This document shows, one piece after another, positions 18,763 to 27,849 of a stretch of 64,000 bases of DNA. The notes under the pieces are model-generated. The model was not told the DNA's origin. It searched no databases and saw only the letters and a list, made by a program, of their open reading frames with translations. Source of the DNA: Lachancea mirantina (Eukaryota > Ascomycota > Saccharomycetes > Saccharomycetales > Saccharomycetaceae); the NCBI GenBank assembly GCA_900074745.1, contig LT598468.1:620001-684000 (forward strand), written 5' to 3'. The translations under genes were made by a program, and so were the position numbers. Position 1 is the stretch's first letter; the number at the start of each line of letters is the position of its first letter.

Positions 18763-20061
18763 TCAGATCTTGATGAAATCAGCATCGAGTTCGTTGTCTG
18801 AAAACTCGTCAAAATCGGTTTCAGTTTCAGAACCGGAGTCCTGTTCGTCTGATGAGTTTTCAACAGGTAGTACGACATGAGAGGACTCCTTTTCGAGTGG
18901 AGACGTTGTTGAGTTAGACATGCGAGATTTCACGTCAATGCTTTGTTGTTTGGTGCGAAGACCGTACCAGGAACCTTCATGGCTTTTGCCTGCGGTCAGA
19001 TGTGGCAGGAGGTACTCGCGTGCGTCGATGCGCAGCAAGGGTGTCAAGTACGACGCACGTTGGGTGTGCTCGTAACGACAAAGTTCTAGGAAACAGACTC
19101 CACTATTTGAAAAATCGGGGCATTCCCACAGGTGCCGAAACGGGCAATGAGCGCCCCGGTAGCAAAAGCCACTGAAGGCAAAAAGACGGCAAATTGGGTA
19201 ATCGCGCTTGACATGCGTCGAGTGCAAAAACCGGCAGCATGCGCTACCGCCCTCTAAGCCCACATCATACTTACACCGACCCTCTAAAAACTCTTTGCAA
19301 TGCGGCACAGTATTCTCAGTGCCCGGCTCGGAGTGTGATAAACGACATTTGTCGCCGAACGGACACGAACCCGAAGTGTAAAAATCCTGACAAACGCTAA
19401 TGGTTCGCGGATCGTGCACGAACTGGCAACGTGTGTTCGAACAGAACCCTCTTCGAGTAAAAAACTTGCAATAAACGGCGAAATTTTTCAATCTCTTGGC
19501 ATTCGCAGAGGCGACCCTATAGCAATGTTCTTCCAAACGATATCCGGTTTTGTTCCAGAAAAGCCTCGGAATTTGTTCAGTATATTCGACTCCACCACTA
19601 GCCAAGGTGTCTTGCCATAACACGAAATTCTCAAAACTCTCTGGTGCAATGCGACGTTTTTCCAACGCTGTCAGAAACCCAGTATACCCATTCCTAAGAC
19701 AACCCAATTCATTCTGGGTCAAGCAAACACATTCCAATTGCGATCCAAGTTTATGGATTTGAAAAAGTCTCGCATTGCCCAAGGAATCCTTCACTAAACA
19801 AATGTCTAATTCCGGATTATTTTGTAGAAGATCCCAACACCGAAAAAATTGTCTCTCTGCAGCGTCATAACTCACATGAATCCCTCTTAACCATTTAACC
19901 CGCTTTTCCTTTGCGATCGCTGCAGCGTTGATCAATACAGTACTGTTCCCACGATTTTGAAGCTGGTATTTCTCATGTGCAGAACTCAAATCTAAATCAA
20001 AATATTCATCAATTTGATCGCAGAGAAAAGCTATTTTGGAGAGTAACGTGTCTTTTGACAT
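18763..20061 (-). CDS. Five-finger CCCH protein of ZC3H3/Red5 type
   Basis: 432 residues. Five CCCH fingers are packed at 198-216, 224-243, 255-280, 291-310 and 314-332, mostly CX8CX4-5CX3H; the third has an expanded middle loop. The step ICRLF...CPFRHLWECPDF, where finger 4 runs directly into finger 5, is the arrangement of animal ZC3H3 and fission-yeast Red5, not of the shorter Yth1/CPSF30. The N-terminal 190 residues are helical and have no motif I know. The C-terminus ends in a Ser/Glu/Asp-rich acidic tail. Red5 acts with the nuclear exosome adaptor MTREC, and ZC3H3 in polyadenylation and mRNA export; a nuclear RNA role is inferred. I recall no S. cerevisiae counterpart. It is divergent from RQT4 over 158 bases. 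Confidence 0.8.
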   Translation of the reverse strand: MSKDTLLSKIAFLCDQIDEYFDLDLSSAHEKYQLQNRGNSTVLINAAAIAKEKRVKWLRGIHVSYDAAERQFFRCWDLLQNNPELDICLVKDSLGNARLFQIHKLGSQLECVCLTQNELGCLRNGYTGFLTALEKRRIAPESFENFVLWQDTLASGGVEYTEQIPRLFWNKTGYRLEEHCYRVASANAKRLKNFAVYCKFFTRRGFCSNTRCQFVHDPRTISVCQDFYTSGSCPFGDKCRLSHSEPGTENTVPHCKEFLEGRCKYDVGLEGGSACCRFLHSTHVKRDYPICRLFAFSGFCYRGAHCPFRHLWECPDFSNSGVCFLELCRYEHTQRASYLTPLLRIDAREYLLPHLTAGKSHEGSWYGLRTKQQSIDVKSRMSNSTTSPLEKESSHVVLPVENSSDEQDSGSETETDFDEFSDNELDADFIKI

Positions 20062-20219
20062 GTAAAAGACCAGATTACAGCGCTTAATCGCTCAACATTG
20101 AGCTTCTCTGTTGTATTGTTTTCAAGATGTTGATGTCTTATTCTGTATGATGGATTAAGATTTTGATGAAATATCACTAACCATCTTTACTTCGAAATTT
20201 AATAAAAATCAAGGCGGAC

Positions 20220-21815
20220 ATGGGCGTTAGAGAAGCACTTGAGTTTGCTGAAGAGAGCATTCCGCTGATAATCCCATTGCAGAAAGATGAAGTCAGACAG
20301 TTGTGCGAAGAAATCTTGGCAAATAGTGGAGAAAACCCGGATTTAATAGCTGGGAAATTGATCGATATATTGGGTCATGAAGAATCGTCATTGATATTCG
20401 CTCTTCAATTCAATGAGAAGTTGAATGAAGGCGACGAGTCGGTGGAGTCGGCGAAGTCAACGAGACCGCGGCAAGCAGAGACACTTGTGAAGCCCGTGAA
20501 GTTCGTGAAGCCGCAGCGAACAGCGACTTCCGTGAAATCTGGCGTCAATGCCAAAACCGAGCCATTTAAACAAGATCTCGTACCCCTATCTGATAAAGCT
20601 TCCAAAGAGGCGAGGAAAGACGTTCCAGTACGTAAGCTAATGCCAGGCTTAAAAGGCATTTCAGACACTACGAAGCCTGTCAAAACCTCAAAAAAACCAT
20701 CAAAAACCAAGAAACTTCGAAATATTCGTGAAATTGATGACGTTCTGGAAAATCTTGAAGTTGACATTGCTGAAAGAGACGCTGCCAGCTATGTTTGCTA
20801 CTGCCAAGGTAACAGGCATCCTTTGTTTGAAGTGTGTCCTAATTGTACATCCTGTGGGAAAATCATTTGCGTTCGAGAGGGTTTGCATCTGGCCAATTGT
20901 TCGTTTTGCGGGAAAGAGCTTATTCCGGGTGCAGAGCGAGAAATGATTATCCAAGCCTTAAAGCATGAAAAGGATGAACTAAATAATCCAGATAAGACCC
21001 TTGAACAGGCCGCCAAACCAACTAAATTTAAAACTTATAAGATCACTTCGGGTGGTGGCAGAAACTTGTTTTCAGACCAAGACAAGTTATTCAAGAAGAT
21101 TGAGCAAGAGGCGCAAAAGAATATGGAAATTCAAAAGGAGCAAGAGGAAAAAGAGCAAGCCCAGCAAAAAGAGCAACGCCTTAAAAGCAGGGCGGATACT
21201 TCAGATCCTGAATTGGCTGCGGCTGAAGAACGTTTGCATAATTTACTGCATTTTCAAGACACATCTGCAGAGAGAACGAAGATTATTGACACAGCCAGTG
21301 ATTTTAGCATGGACAATAACGTGGGTGTTTGGGGCAGTGCATATGATCAAGCATTGTTGCTTAAAAAACAGCAACGAAATTTGAGAAAATGGGAAAAAGC
21401 AGAACGAGCACGCGAGGGACATCGCAATGGAATTCGAGTCGATATATCGGTCGACCGAAACGGCAAAGTTCATATGGTGGAAATACCTGCTGAAGATAGC
21501 AAAGGTCGTGCGATGAGTGACGACGACGCAGATCAAATAAGCGATGAAGATGACGCTGCAGATTTGAAAGAGATCAAGGATATCAAGGGCAAACTATCTT
21601 CTGATCAAAAGAGGGAGCAGACCAAACTTCAGTCCAAAATCTGGGATTATAAGACTGACAAGTATCAATTTCAAAAACCAGTTTATGTGGGCCACGCGGA
21701 TGCAGAGGACAAAAACCTGGAAACCCAAACCAAGAACAAGAACGAGCATTCTCGTATACAAATGGAGAAAGGAAACGATACTTCCCTGGAGCAAAATATC
21801 TTGGCGGTGTTGTGA
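20220..21815 (+). CDS. RQT4: Rqt4 (TRIP4/ASC-1 homolog) of the ribosome quality-trigger complex
   Basis: 531 residues, the same size as yeast Rqt4 (YKR023W). A TRIP4-type C2HC5 zinc finger covers about 190-235, with CYCQGNRHPLF, CPNCTSCGKIIC and CSFCGKEL supplying ligands. The flanks are low-complexity and charged: Lys/Val-rich repeats near 85-165 and a Gln/Glu/Lys helix near 295-325. In yeast Rqt4 works with the helicase Slh1 and with Cue3 to split ribosomes that have collided, after Hel2 ubiquitination. Its neighbours DBP7, RPC37 and GCN3 follow the order of chromosome XI (YKR023W-YKR026C), with GSM1 inserted from the chromosome X copy. Confidence 0.93.
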   Translation: MGVREALEFAEESIPLIIPLQKDEVRQLCEEILANSGENPDLIAGKLIDILGHEESSLIFALQFNEKLNEGDESVESAKSTRPRQAETLVKPVKFVKPQRTATSVKSGVNAKTEPFKQDLVPLSDKASKEARKDVPVRKLMPGLKGISDTTKPVKTSKKPSKTKKLRNIREIDDVLENLEVDIAERDAASYVCYCQGNRHPLFEVCPNCTSCGKIICVREGLHLANCSFCGKELIPGAEREMIIQALKHEKDELNNPDKTLEQAAKPTKFKTYKITSGGGRNLFSDQDKLFKKIEQEAQKNMEIQKEQEEKEQAQQKEQRLKSRADTSDPELAAAEERLHNLLHFQDTSAERTKIIDTASDFSMDNNVGVWGSAYDQALLLKKQQRNLRKWEKAERAREGHRNGIRVDISVDRNGKVHMVEIPAEDSKGRAMSDDDADQISDEDDAADLKEIKDIKGKLSSDQKREQTKLQSKIWDYKTDKYQFQKPVYVGHADAEDKNLETQTKNKNEHSRIQMEKGNDTSLEQNILAVL

Positions 21816-21935
21816 TTACTTGTTGGCTTGAACCAAGCCATCGTACGTTGATTAATACATGCATTAATGAAAAAAGTGACGAGCATAATAAGATGATGCA
21901 ATGGCAATATGTTTAAATTTTTGTTGTTCTTTTCT

Positions 21936-23357
21936 TTAGTGAATCGGGAGAAATTGACCCATGACGAGTAAGGGTATATTAAAATGATCTCGCTTGACGG
22001 TCCAAACTGATGCACACCTGAGAAAGTTTTGATTTTTAAGCAGCAAATTGCATTCACTAAAAACTGCCTGACTATCGCAAGTATTTTCCTTGTCGTCCTT
22101 GGCTCCAAATGCCAAATTTTCGTTGAAGATTCGGAAATACCTCACAACGCTTTCATCATCCATAAACTCAATTATGAAGCGATTTTTGGCTAGTACTTCC
22201 TCGCGAGAAAACCCTGTCATGGACAAGAATTCGTTACTCACAAAACAAAGCTCGCATGAACGTCTCCATATACACATGGGAGTGCAATTTGAAAGATTAG
22301 CCATACTTTCGTACTCGAGCAGTGTTCTTTGTAAGACAAATTCCTGAAGTTCCAAATCGCTTTCAATTAAATTGGTAGTCATAGTCACGAAAATCGGAGA
22401 ATAAAAAATTGCCATGGAATTGGCTATTATTTGCAAAGATTTGGATTCCCTTTTCTCGCGTTCTGAGTAGCGAGCCTTCAAATAGGCAAGTAAGTTCTCA
22501 TATGCACCGCGGTAATTATGAGGCCTCACGAGACTTTTTTTATCGTACAAGTCTTTGGGAGTTTTTATCAATTGTCGAAATTCTATAGGGAGTAACTCCT
22601 TGCCAGATAGTTCGGGTGTGGGTGAATTGCAAGCGGAGTTATTCGCACCTGGATAAGGCTGTGTTTCTAATGAAATGTGAGCTCTGAATTTGGACATGGG
22701 GGAACCTTTACTCTTGTCAGAAAACGTCGGATCATCAAAAAGAGTGCCAGAATCGGGCCACAACTTGTCAACCACGGGAGTAAGATCACTTTTGCCCTTG
22801 TACGCGGTAGATTCGGTGTCACTAAGTCGAGACTCGTTCAGGATATCGTTAAGTTTGACGTATTCGTCGTTGGCCCATATACTGTCGAAATTCGCGTCAG
22901 AGGGCAACACTTTGTTAGCTGGTCGATTTGGAGCCCCATCTGAGCCCGAATTCACGACTGGAGTAGGAGCAGCTTCGAAGAACCCACTCAAGCTGGAATT
23001 TTCTGAATTTCCAAGCTCACGACCCAATTCTGAACCGTATCCGTCACTGTTTTCGACCGGGTTTCTTAGCGACGAAATCTCAGGCTCGGATCCCGACCTC
23101 ATCAATGCTGATCGTTTCCCGTCCCCCCGCGGCGACTCGCTCGAAGCCGGACTCTCGGAGGCTCGAATATCCATTTTTGCGTCGCGTCGTCGCTTTTTCC
23201 GCAATTTGTCAGTGCACATACCGCCGATATTTCGTTTTAAACAGTTCTGACAAGGTCGTCCCACGTCGCATTGAAGATGTTTTTCATGACAGAAAACACA
23301 CGCTCGGGAAATCGGTTTTCTGATTCGTTTTTGGTCTGGTTGTAGCCGCTTGGTCAT
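21936..23357 (-). CDS. GSM1: Gsm1-like Zn2Cys6/PAS transcription factor
   Basis: 473 residues (S. cerevisiae Gsm1, YJL103C, about 618). The binuclear cluster uses Cys20, 23, 30, 36, 39 and 48 (CX2CX6CX5CX2CX8C) in the stretch CHEKHLQCDVGRPCQNCLKR. It is followed by basic residues, a Ser-rich linker, the KTPKDLYDKKSLVRPHNYR element and a C-terminal PAS-like domain (about 355-473) that ends NIPLLVMGQFLP. The same architecture occurs in Ert1 and Rds2, regulators of gluconeogenic and energy metabolism, but the cluster and the PHNY element match Gsm1 best. MEF2 four genes away is its immediate neighbour in S. cerevisiae. The missing length is in the linker. Confidence 0.93.
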   Translation of the reverse strand: MTKRLQPDQKRIRKPISRACVFCHEKHLQCDVGRPCQNCLKRNIGGMCTDKLRKKRRRDAKMDIRASESPASSESPRGDGKRSALMRSGSEPEISSLRNPVENSDGYGSELGRELGNSENSSLSGFFEAAPTPVVNSGSDGAPNRPANKVLPSDANFDSIWANDEYVKLNDILNESRLSDTESTAYKGKSDLTPVVDKLWPDSGTLFDDPTFSDKSKGSPMSKFRAHISLETQPYPGANNSACNSPTPELSGKELLPIEFRQLIKTPKDLYDKKSLVRPHNYRGAYENLLAYLKARYSEREKRESKSLQIIANSMAIFYSPIFVTMTTNLIESDLELQEFVLQRTLLEYESMANLSNCTPMCIWRRSCELCFVSNEFLSMTGFSREEVLAKNRFIIEFMDDESVVRYFRIFNENLAFGAKDDKENTCDSQAVFSECNLLLKNQNFLRCASVWTVKRDHFNIPLLVMGQFLPIH

Positions 23358-23589
23358 GCTCTCACATAAGCCAACAAATGGTCGATCCTTTGGCTCAGAT
23401 TTCTAAGTCCTTTAAATCTTCAAATGGTGTCAAATTCTTATCCTTTGATGCTAAACTACGTTTTATAAAATAAATCCGGGGTAAGCATAGCACGTGACTA
23501 TCACATGCATCAAATGGTTTTCGTCATCGTGATTGACAAATTCCATTGCACTTCGCCGGACTCCGGCCATCGACTCCACAGTGTGAGCT

Positions 23590-25782
23590 CTAGTAATTGA
23601 ATTCACTGCTTCCTTGGTCTAGCGCATTCCGTGCCATTCTCATCATTTTGGCCTTTGCGGTTTCCTTAGGTTTTATATCCGACGTTTGATCGGGCTTTCT
23701 CTTGGTACCAGCAGCTCCCAGAGCTTTGGGTCTTTCCCGAAGTGCAAAACTCTTGGCGAGATGGCCCAGATGAAGATTCTTGAGACTGAAGTATTTTTTC
23801 TCTTGCGACAAATGGGTAGCGTAGGCTTTAATGTGGCTGGTGTACCCTTTTGCAGCGGCTTCTTTGAAGGGCGTGTCTTCGAGCACACGACGTTCGACGT
23901 TCAAATGCCAAGTGGTGGCGTTGCTGTCCCAGTCGGTAACCTCATCGGTCGCTGGACCATCGCTCCTCTTTATAACAGCCCCTTTGAACGCTGGGATTAA
24001 AATATCCTGATCGAATTTGAGCATTTTCCATCCGAGCGGATGGAACGGCTTGATACGTTCTAGGTACTGCTCTTCTTCACCCGGTAGCAAGAACAAGAGC
24101 GCTTCACCACGCACACCTGCACGAGCGGAACGGCCGATGCGGTGCAAATGGTCCTCAACGGTGAACGGCGGATCCAACTCGATAACGGTGCTAACACTGG
24201 GCAAATCCAAACCTCTGCTCGCGACATCGGTGCAGAACATGACGAGATGCTTGCCACGGGTCGTTTCGGAGTCGCTGGCGAAATTATGTAACGTCGCAGT
24301 ACGCGTTTGTTGCGACAGGGAACCGTGGAGCTTGTAAAAGATCACTTCTGGCTTTTCTTCAGCGTTTTTCAAACAGGGCAAAATTGTGTTGTTCCTGTTC
24401 AGCATCCGTACAGTATCCCCGACAAGCCCCGTGTGGTTTTCATCGCTTGATGAGAAGACCTCGTAGTGGAAATCGACACTGTCGGAGCAGGACAGAAACA
24501 CGATGGTTCTCATTGTCTTGCGATTGCCGTCCGTGGCCTGCAAATGACTAGCCGTGACGTTGTTCAAAAAGCCCGCTAATGTCACTAGCCTCAATTTAGG
24601 CGGTACAATGGCAACCATCTGTACTAACTGGTCAGGTACGGAGTTGACTTCTTGTTGCTTCTGTCCGCTGCTTATTAGTTGATAGTTCTTGAGCGCCAGC
24701 TTTCCAAGTTTGTTGGCACCACCTTTCAAAGTGGCACTACACAGGACGTGCACCAGCCGAGAGGGCAAATTGGGGAAATTACTAGTGTCCAACTTTATCG
24801 AATAAAGAAATTGCAATATCTCATTGATAGTTTCTTCGAAACCAAGTTCCATCAGTTTATCACCCTCATCGAAAACCAGATATCTTAAAGAAGACGCAAA
24901 TTGTTCCTTAATAACCTGGGTATTCTTTAGGTGGTCCAAAATACGGCCCGGCGTGCCAACTATGAAATTGCAACCTTTGCGCAGCCTTGCTTTCTCAGAT
25001 TTCTTTCTCTCACCGCCAATGAGCAGGCACGGCACCAAGTAGTGACAGCAGCGCGTTAAATGGCACAGCACAGAGTAAATCTGCGAGGCAAGTTCTCTTG
25101 TCGGAGCAATGATCATTGCCATGCAGCCGGATTTACGATCTTTCCGGCCCTCAATACGCAAGATTCGTGCTACTATTGGCACCAAAAACGCAAGTGTTTT
25201 GCCTGATCCGGTTTGCGCATGCAAAAACAAATCGTTATCCTTGGACATCAAGGTCGGAATGCTCATTTTCTGAATTCGCGTCGGTTTTTCAAGCTTCATG
25301 GAGTCCGTAATATGCGTTAAAAGCGGTTCTGGAATATCCATGGCCGAGAATGAGTCCTGTTGCAACGGTGCGTTCGAAGGGTCGATGGAATCCTGGTTCG
25401 AGTGTTTATTGTCGTCGAAATTGGTCGTTATTTCGCGTCGCGACGTGAACAAAGACGATACGATTTGTTTATTCAAAGTCACAGGCCTTTCATTCTCTGT
25501 AGACGTCTTTCCACCATTTTGCTGTGTTTTAGTACTGGTTTTCTCGTCAATTTTGGCCCGTTTCCGCCCGAAATCAAAGTCAAGTACCTTTTTAGCCTCT
25601 GCAACAATGCCCTCATCCACCGAAGCCCGCTTAGGACCCTCTTTCTTCCCATTAATCATTTTTTTTATCTTTCTTCTGTCTTTCCATCGTCCACCCGTTA
25701 TCTTGGCAGTCTCTGGCTCAATTTGGTCGCCGTAATCGGCTATATCTATGTTCATTAACATTAAATCACCATCTTCAGCCAT
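23590..25782 (-). CDS. DBP7: DEAD-box RNA helicase Dbp7, 60S ribosome assembly
   Basis: 730 residues (yeast 742). Helicase motifs in order: Q motif KPTRIQ (about 166-171), motif I AQTGSGKT (189-196), Ia PTRELA, TPGR, motif II DEGD (305-308), the Dbp7-specific variant of DEAD, motif III SAT, then RGLDLP and HRIGRSARAG in the second RecA lobe. A Lys-rich N-terminus and a basic C-terminus flank the core. Dbp7 is nucleolar and remodels early pre-60S particles, affecting snoRNA release and domain V/VI compaction. The divergent gap with RPC37 carries PAC and RRPE elements, in keeping with ribosome-biogenesis control. Confidence 0.97.
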   Translation of the reverse strand: MAEDGDLMLMNIDIADYGDQIEPETAKITGGRWKDRRKIKKMINGKKEGPKRASVDEGIVAEAKKVLDFDFGRKRAKIDEKTSTKTQQNGGKTSTENERPVTLNKQIVSSLFTSRREITTNFDDNKHSNQDSIDPSNAPLQQDSFSAMDIPEPLLTHITDSMKLEKPTRIQKMSIPTLMSKDNDLFLHAQTGSGKTLAFLVPIVARILRIEGRKDRKSGCMAMIIAPTRELASQIYSVLCHLTRCCHYLVPCLLIGGERKKSEKARLRKGCNFIVGTPGRILDHLKNTQVIKEQFASSLRYLVFDEGDKLMELGFEETINEILQFLYSIKLDTSNFPNLPSRLVHVLCSATLKGGANKLGKLALKNYQLISSGQKQQEVNSVPDQLVQMVAIVPPKLRLVTLAGFLNNVTASHLQATDGNRKTMRTIVFLSCSDSVDFHYEVFSSSDENHTGLVGDTVRMLNRNNTILPCLKNAEEKPEVIFYKLHGSLSQQTRTATLHNFASDSETTRGKHLVMFCTDVASRGLDLPSVSTVIELDPPFTVEDHLHRIGRSARAGVRGEALLFLLPGEEEQYLERIKPFHPLGWKMLKFDQDILIPAFKGAVIKRSDGPATDEVTDWDSNATTWHLNVERRVLEDTPFKEAAAKGYTSHIKAYATHLSQEKKYFSLKNLHLGHLAKSFALRERPKALGAAGTKRKPDQTSDIKPKETAKAKMMRMARNALDQGSSEFNY

Positions 25783-25847
25783 TTAAAATACTTAAGATGA
25801 CTCTTTAAACTTGGTTTCGTTGCCGTTTTGTCCCGTGCTTATAGCAT

Positions 25848-25888
25848 GCGATGAGCTCGATCCTAAGCTCATCACCTAAAATTTTTCA
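25848..25888. promoter_or_regulatory. PAC and RRPE elements between DBP7 and RPC37
   Basis: GCGATGAG (25848-25855) is the PAC core bound by Dot6/Tod6. A reversed GCTCATC follows at 25867-25873, and AAAATTTTTCA (25878-25888) is the reverse of the RRPE element bound by Stb3. Both factors gate ribosome-biogenesis and polymerase I/III genes by growth signals, which fits the two genes served. Confidence 0.75.
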
Positions 25889-25966
25889 GTTCTCATCTCA
25901 TTAAAGAAAATTGATCTCTGCATTAAAAACCATCGATCATTGGTGAACCCATAAAACGAGCCAGAG

Positions 25967-26746
25967 ATGTCCCATACTGATCAATTATTCGTCGCTGAAG
26001 AAGACGACGATATAATGATGAAGAACGTTGACACCGATGAGATCCCCGTCGGTTTAGCTAGTCTAGAAGACGAGAAATCGGCAAAAAACGATGAAGATCC
26101 AATAGTCAAGGAAATACCGTTAAACCTGTCCCAAGCACCATTTGCATTGCATCTCTTACAGTATCCTAATAAGCCTAAAAAGACAGGTCAAAATCGAGTC
26201 TTGCATCCGCCCGTGACGCAAGCCAGATACAAACAGAAATCGAACCTTTGGCAGCTGGATATGCCATTGAACACTGATGTGTTTTACGATAAGAATAGAG
26301 CAGAAGATGAGTGGGATTCTGTGGCCCAACAGACGGTGAAGGGTGTTGGTGTATACAACGAGGGACTCTACGCGGGCCTTTTCGCTGATGATCAGATATA
26401 TTTGTTACCTGTTGATGCTGTCGCACAGATGAGGCCTTATTTCACATATATAGACGGTGGATCACATACGAGGGAGGAGACGAGAAACCCACAGCAACAG
26501 AATGGCAATGGAGCGAAGAAGGCACAGGTTGTCACAATGTCCGTGAAAAGTAGTAGTGAAGCCAATCAACCTCGTCTTGGAGGGTCGTTGTTGGCACACA
26601 AGGTTGCAGATGAAGAAGAGACTTTGGAATTGACCTGGGTAGAGGGCACGTTTCAAAGTTTTAAAGAAAGTGTCACGACAGAAAAGGCCCGTACGCCCTT
26701 AAAAGCTTCTGGAGGTGCTCAGGAATACGTCGAGAGGGCGATGTGA
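25967..26746 (+). CDS. RPC37: RNA polymerase III subunit C37
   Basis: 259 residues (yeast 282). The N-terminus is acidic (residues 1-45). The RPC5/RPC37 dimerisation barrel that pairs with C53 begins around PLNLSQAPFALHLLQYPN (about 49-66) and continues through the QARYKQKSNLWQLDMPLNTDVFYD strand region. The C-terminus (LTWVEGTFQSFKESV) reaches the polymerase cleft in known structures. The C37/C53 pair is TFIIF-like: it helps promoter opening and is needed for terminator recognition and reinitiation by Pol III. Between DBP7 and GCN3 as in S. cerevisiae, and only 24 bases from the convergent GCN3 stop. Confidence 0.94.
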   Translation: MSHTDQLFVAEEDDDIMMKNVDTDEIPVGLASLEDEKSAKNDEDPIVKEIPLNLSQAPFALHLLQYPNKPKKTGQNRVLHPPVTQARYKQKSNLWQLDMPLNTDVFYDKNRAEDEWDSVAQQTVKGVGVYNEGLYAGLFADDQIYLLPVDAVAQMRPYFTYIDGGSHTREETRNPQQQNGNGAKKAQVVTMSVKSSSEANQPRLGGSLLAHKVADEEETLELTWVEGTFQSFKESVTTEKARTPLKASGGAQEYVERAM

Positions 26747-26770
26747 GCTCAACTAATATACTTTAGATCA

Positions 26771-27688
26771 TTATTCATACCACATTTTGATGAGTTCTTC
26801 GGAAACTGCACTCGGTGTCAACACTCCGAGATCTGTGATTAATGCTGTAATGTACTCATGAGACGTGTAATCGATGATAGGTTCAAAATTGAGATCTTCC
26901 TTCGCTTCGTCGGACCGTGTGAAATCCAGTGGTCCGCTTTGCAACGGCAAATCGTCTGGTGACAGCGGGAACATCCGCACAAACTTGTGAGACTCACTGA
27001 CCACGTAGAAGGGTCTATTGCTGTTTTGCGCTAAGACACCGATAGAGTAAGTACCAATCAAATTGATAATTCCGCCCGATTCGGCGACACCTTCTGCTCC
27101 GACAATGACCTTGTCCACTTTATGGATTATACTTCCGACAGCACTATCAACAATGACCTTAACGGGGATCTTCTTGTTTGCCAACAGTTTGGCCAATTGT
27201 TGGCCCTGTTGCGTTGGCCTTGATTCCGTCACTACGCAACGGAATCGTATGAATTTCTCGGCTGCGTAACTCAACAACGAATAGACCGCCCTGGAAAACC
27301 CATGTACCAAGATCACGTCGTCATCACTGATAAAGTCCACACCAATTTGACCTATCTTATCCCTTGATTTCTTAGCTCGCGACACAAATAGTTGTCCATT
27401 TTCTATCAAATGCTGCTTGCAGTTTTCCCAATCGCCATACAAATGCGTATTTTTCAATACAAATCGCATGAAAATGTCGCATCCCGCCCTTAAAGAGATC
27501 GAATTAGGGATCGACTCCGTCAATTCCTCTGCGGCAGCTTTTATGGTATTGATCATCTCTGCTGAAGTTTTTGGATTCTTCACTCTCAGCATCGTCACCA
27601 AGGCTTCAATCGCCGCGATTGGCATCGTCATTTCAGCATCTTCTTTTAGAAAATTCAAATACGTGTCCGTGATATTGAAATCCCCCAT
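26771..27688 (-). CDS. GCN3: eIF2B alpha subunit Gcn3
   Basis: 305 residues, identical in length to yeast Gcn3. An N-terminal helical domain (about 1-115, with NPKTSAEMINTIKAAAEEL) precedes the IF-2B Rossmann-like fold, with VHGFSRAVYSLL, CVVTESRPTQQGQQLA, IVDSAVGSIIHKVDKVIVGAEGV and the C-terminal ITDLGVLTPSAVSEELIKMW. Role: regulatory subunit of the eIF2B decamer. With the beta and delta subunits it senses phosphorylated eIF2 and lowers nucleotide exchange, turning on GCN4 translation in starvation. Shares a 161-base divergent promoter with MEF2 that contains RRPE and PAC words. Confidence 0.97.
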   Translation of the reverse strand: MGDFNITDTYLNFLKEDAEMTMPIAAIEALVTMLRVKNPKTSAEMINTIKAAAEELTESIPNSISLRAGCDIFMRFVLKNTHLYGDWENCKQHLIENGQLFVSRAKKSRDKIGQIGVDFISDDDVILVHGFSRAVYSLLSYAAEKFIRFRCVVTESRPTQQGQQLAKLLANKKIPVKVIVDSAVGSIIHKVDKVIVGAEGVAESGGIINLIGTYSIGVLAQNSNRPFYVVSESHKFVRMFPLSPDDLPLQSGPLDFTRSDEAKEDLNFEPIIDYTSHEYITALITDLGVLTPSAVSEELIKMWYE

Positions 27689-27762
27689 TTTGGCCTTGAT
27701 TTGAGTCTCTTTTATCTAGTTCAGGGAGGTATCTTCACGATTAACCAAGAGTCAAGATCATC

Positions 27763-27798
27763 AAAATTTTTCACTATAGAAAAGGACCATGCGATGAG
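27763..27798. promoter_or_regulatory. RRPE and PAC elements between GCN3 and MEF2
   Basis: AAAATTTTTCA (27763-27773, RRPE in reverse) and GCGATGAG (27791-27798, PAC) lie 17 bases apart in the short divergent promoter. The same pair stands between DBP7 and RPC37. Here it most likely serves GCN3, a translation factor gene. Confidence 0.7.
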
Positions 27799-27849
27799 CT
27801 TGATTACCAACATAAGACACCATTAAACAAGGTCGATTGGGATGCTGGA

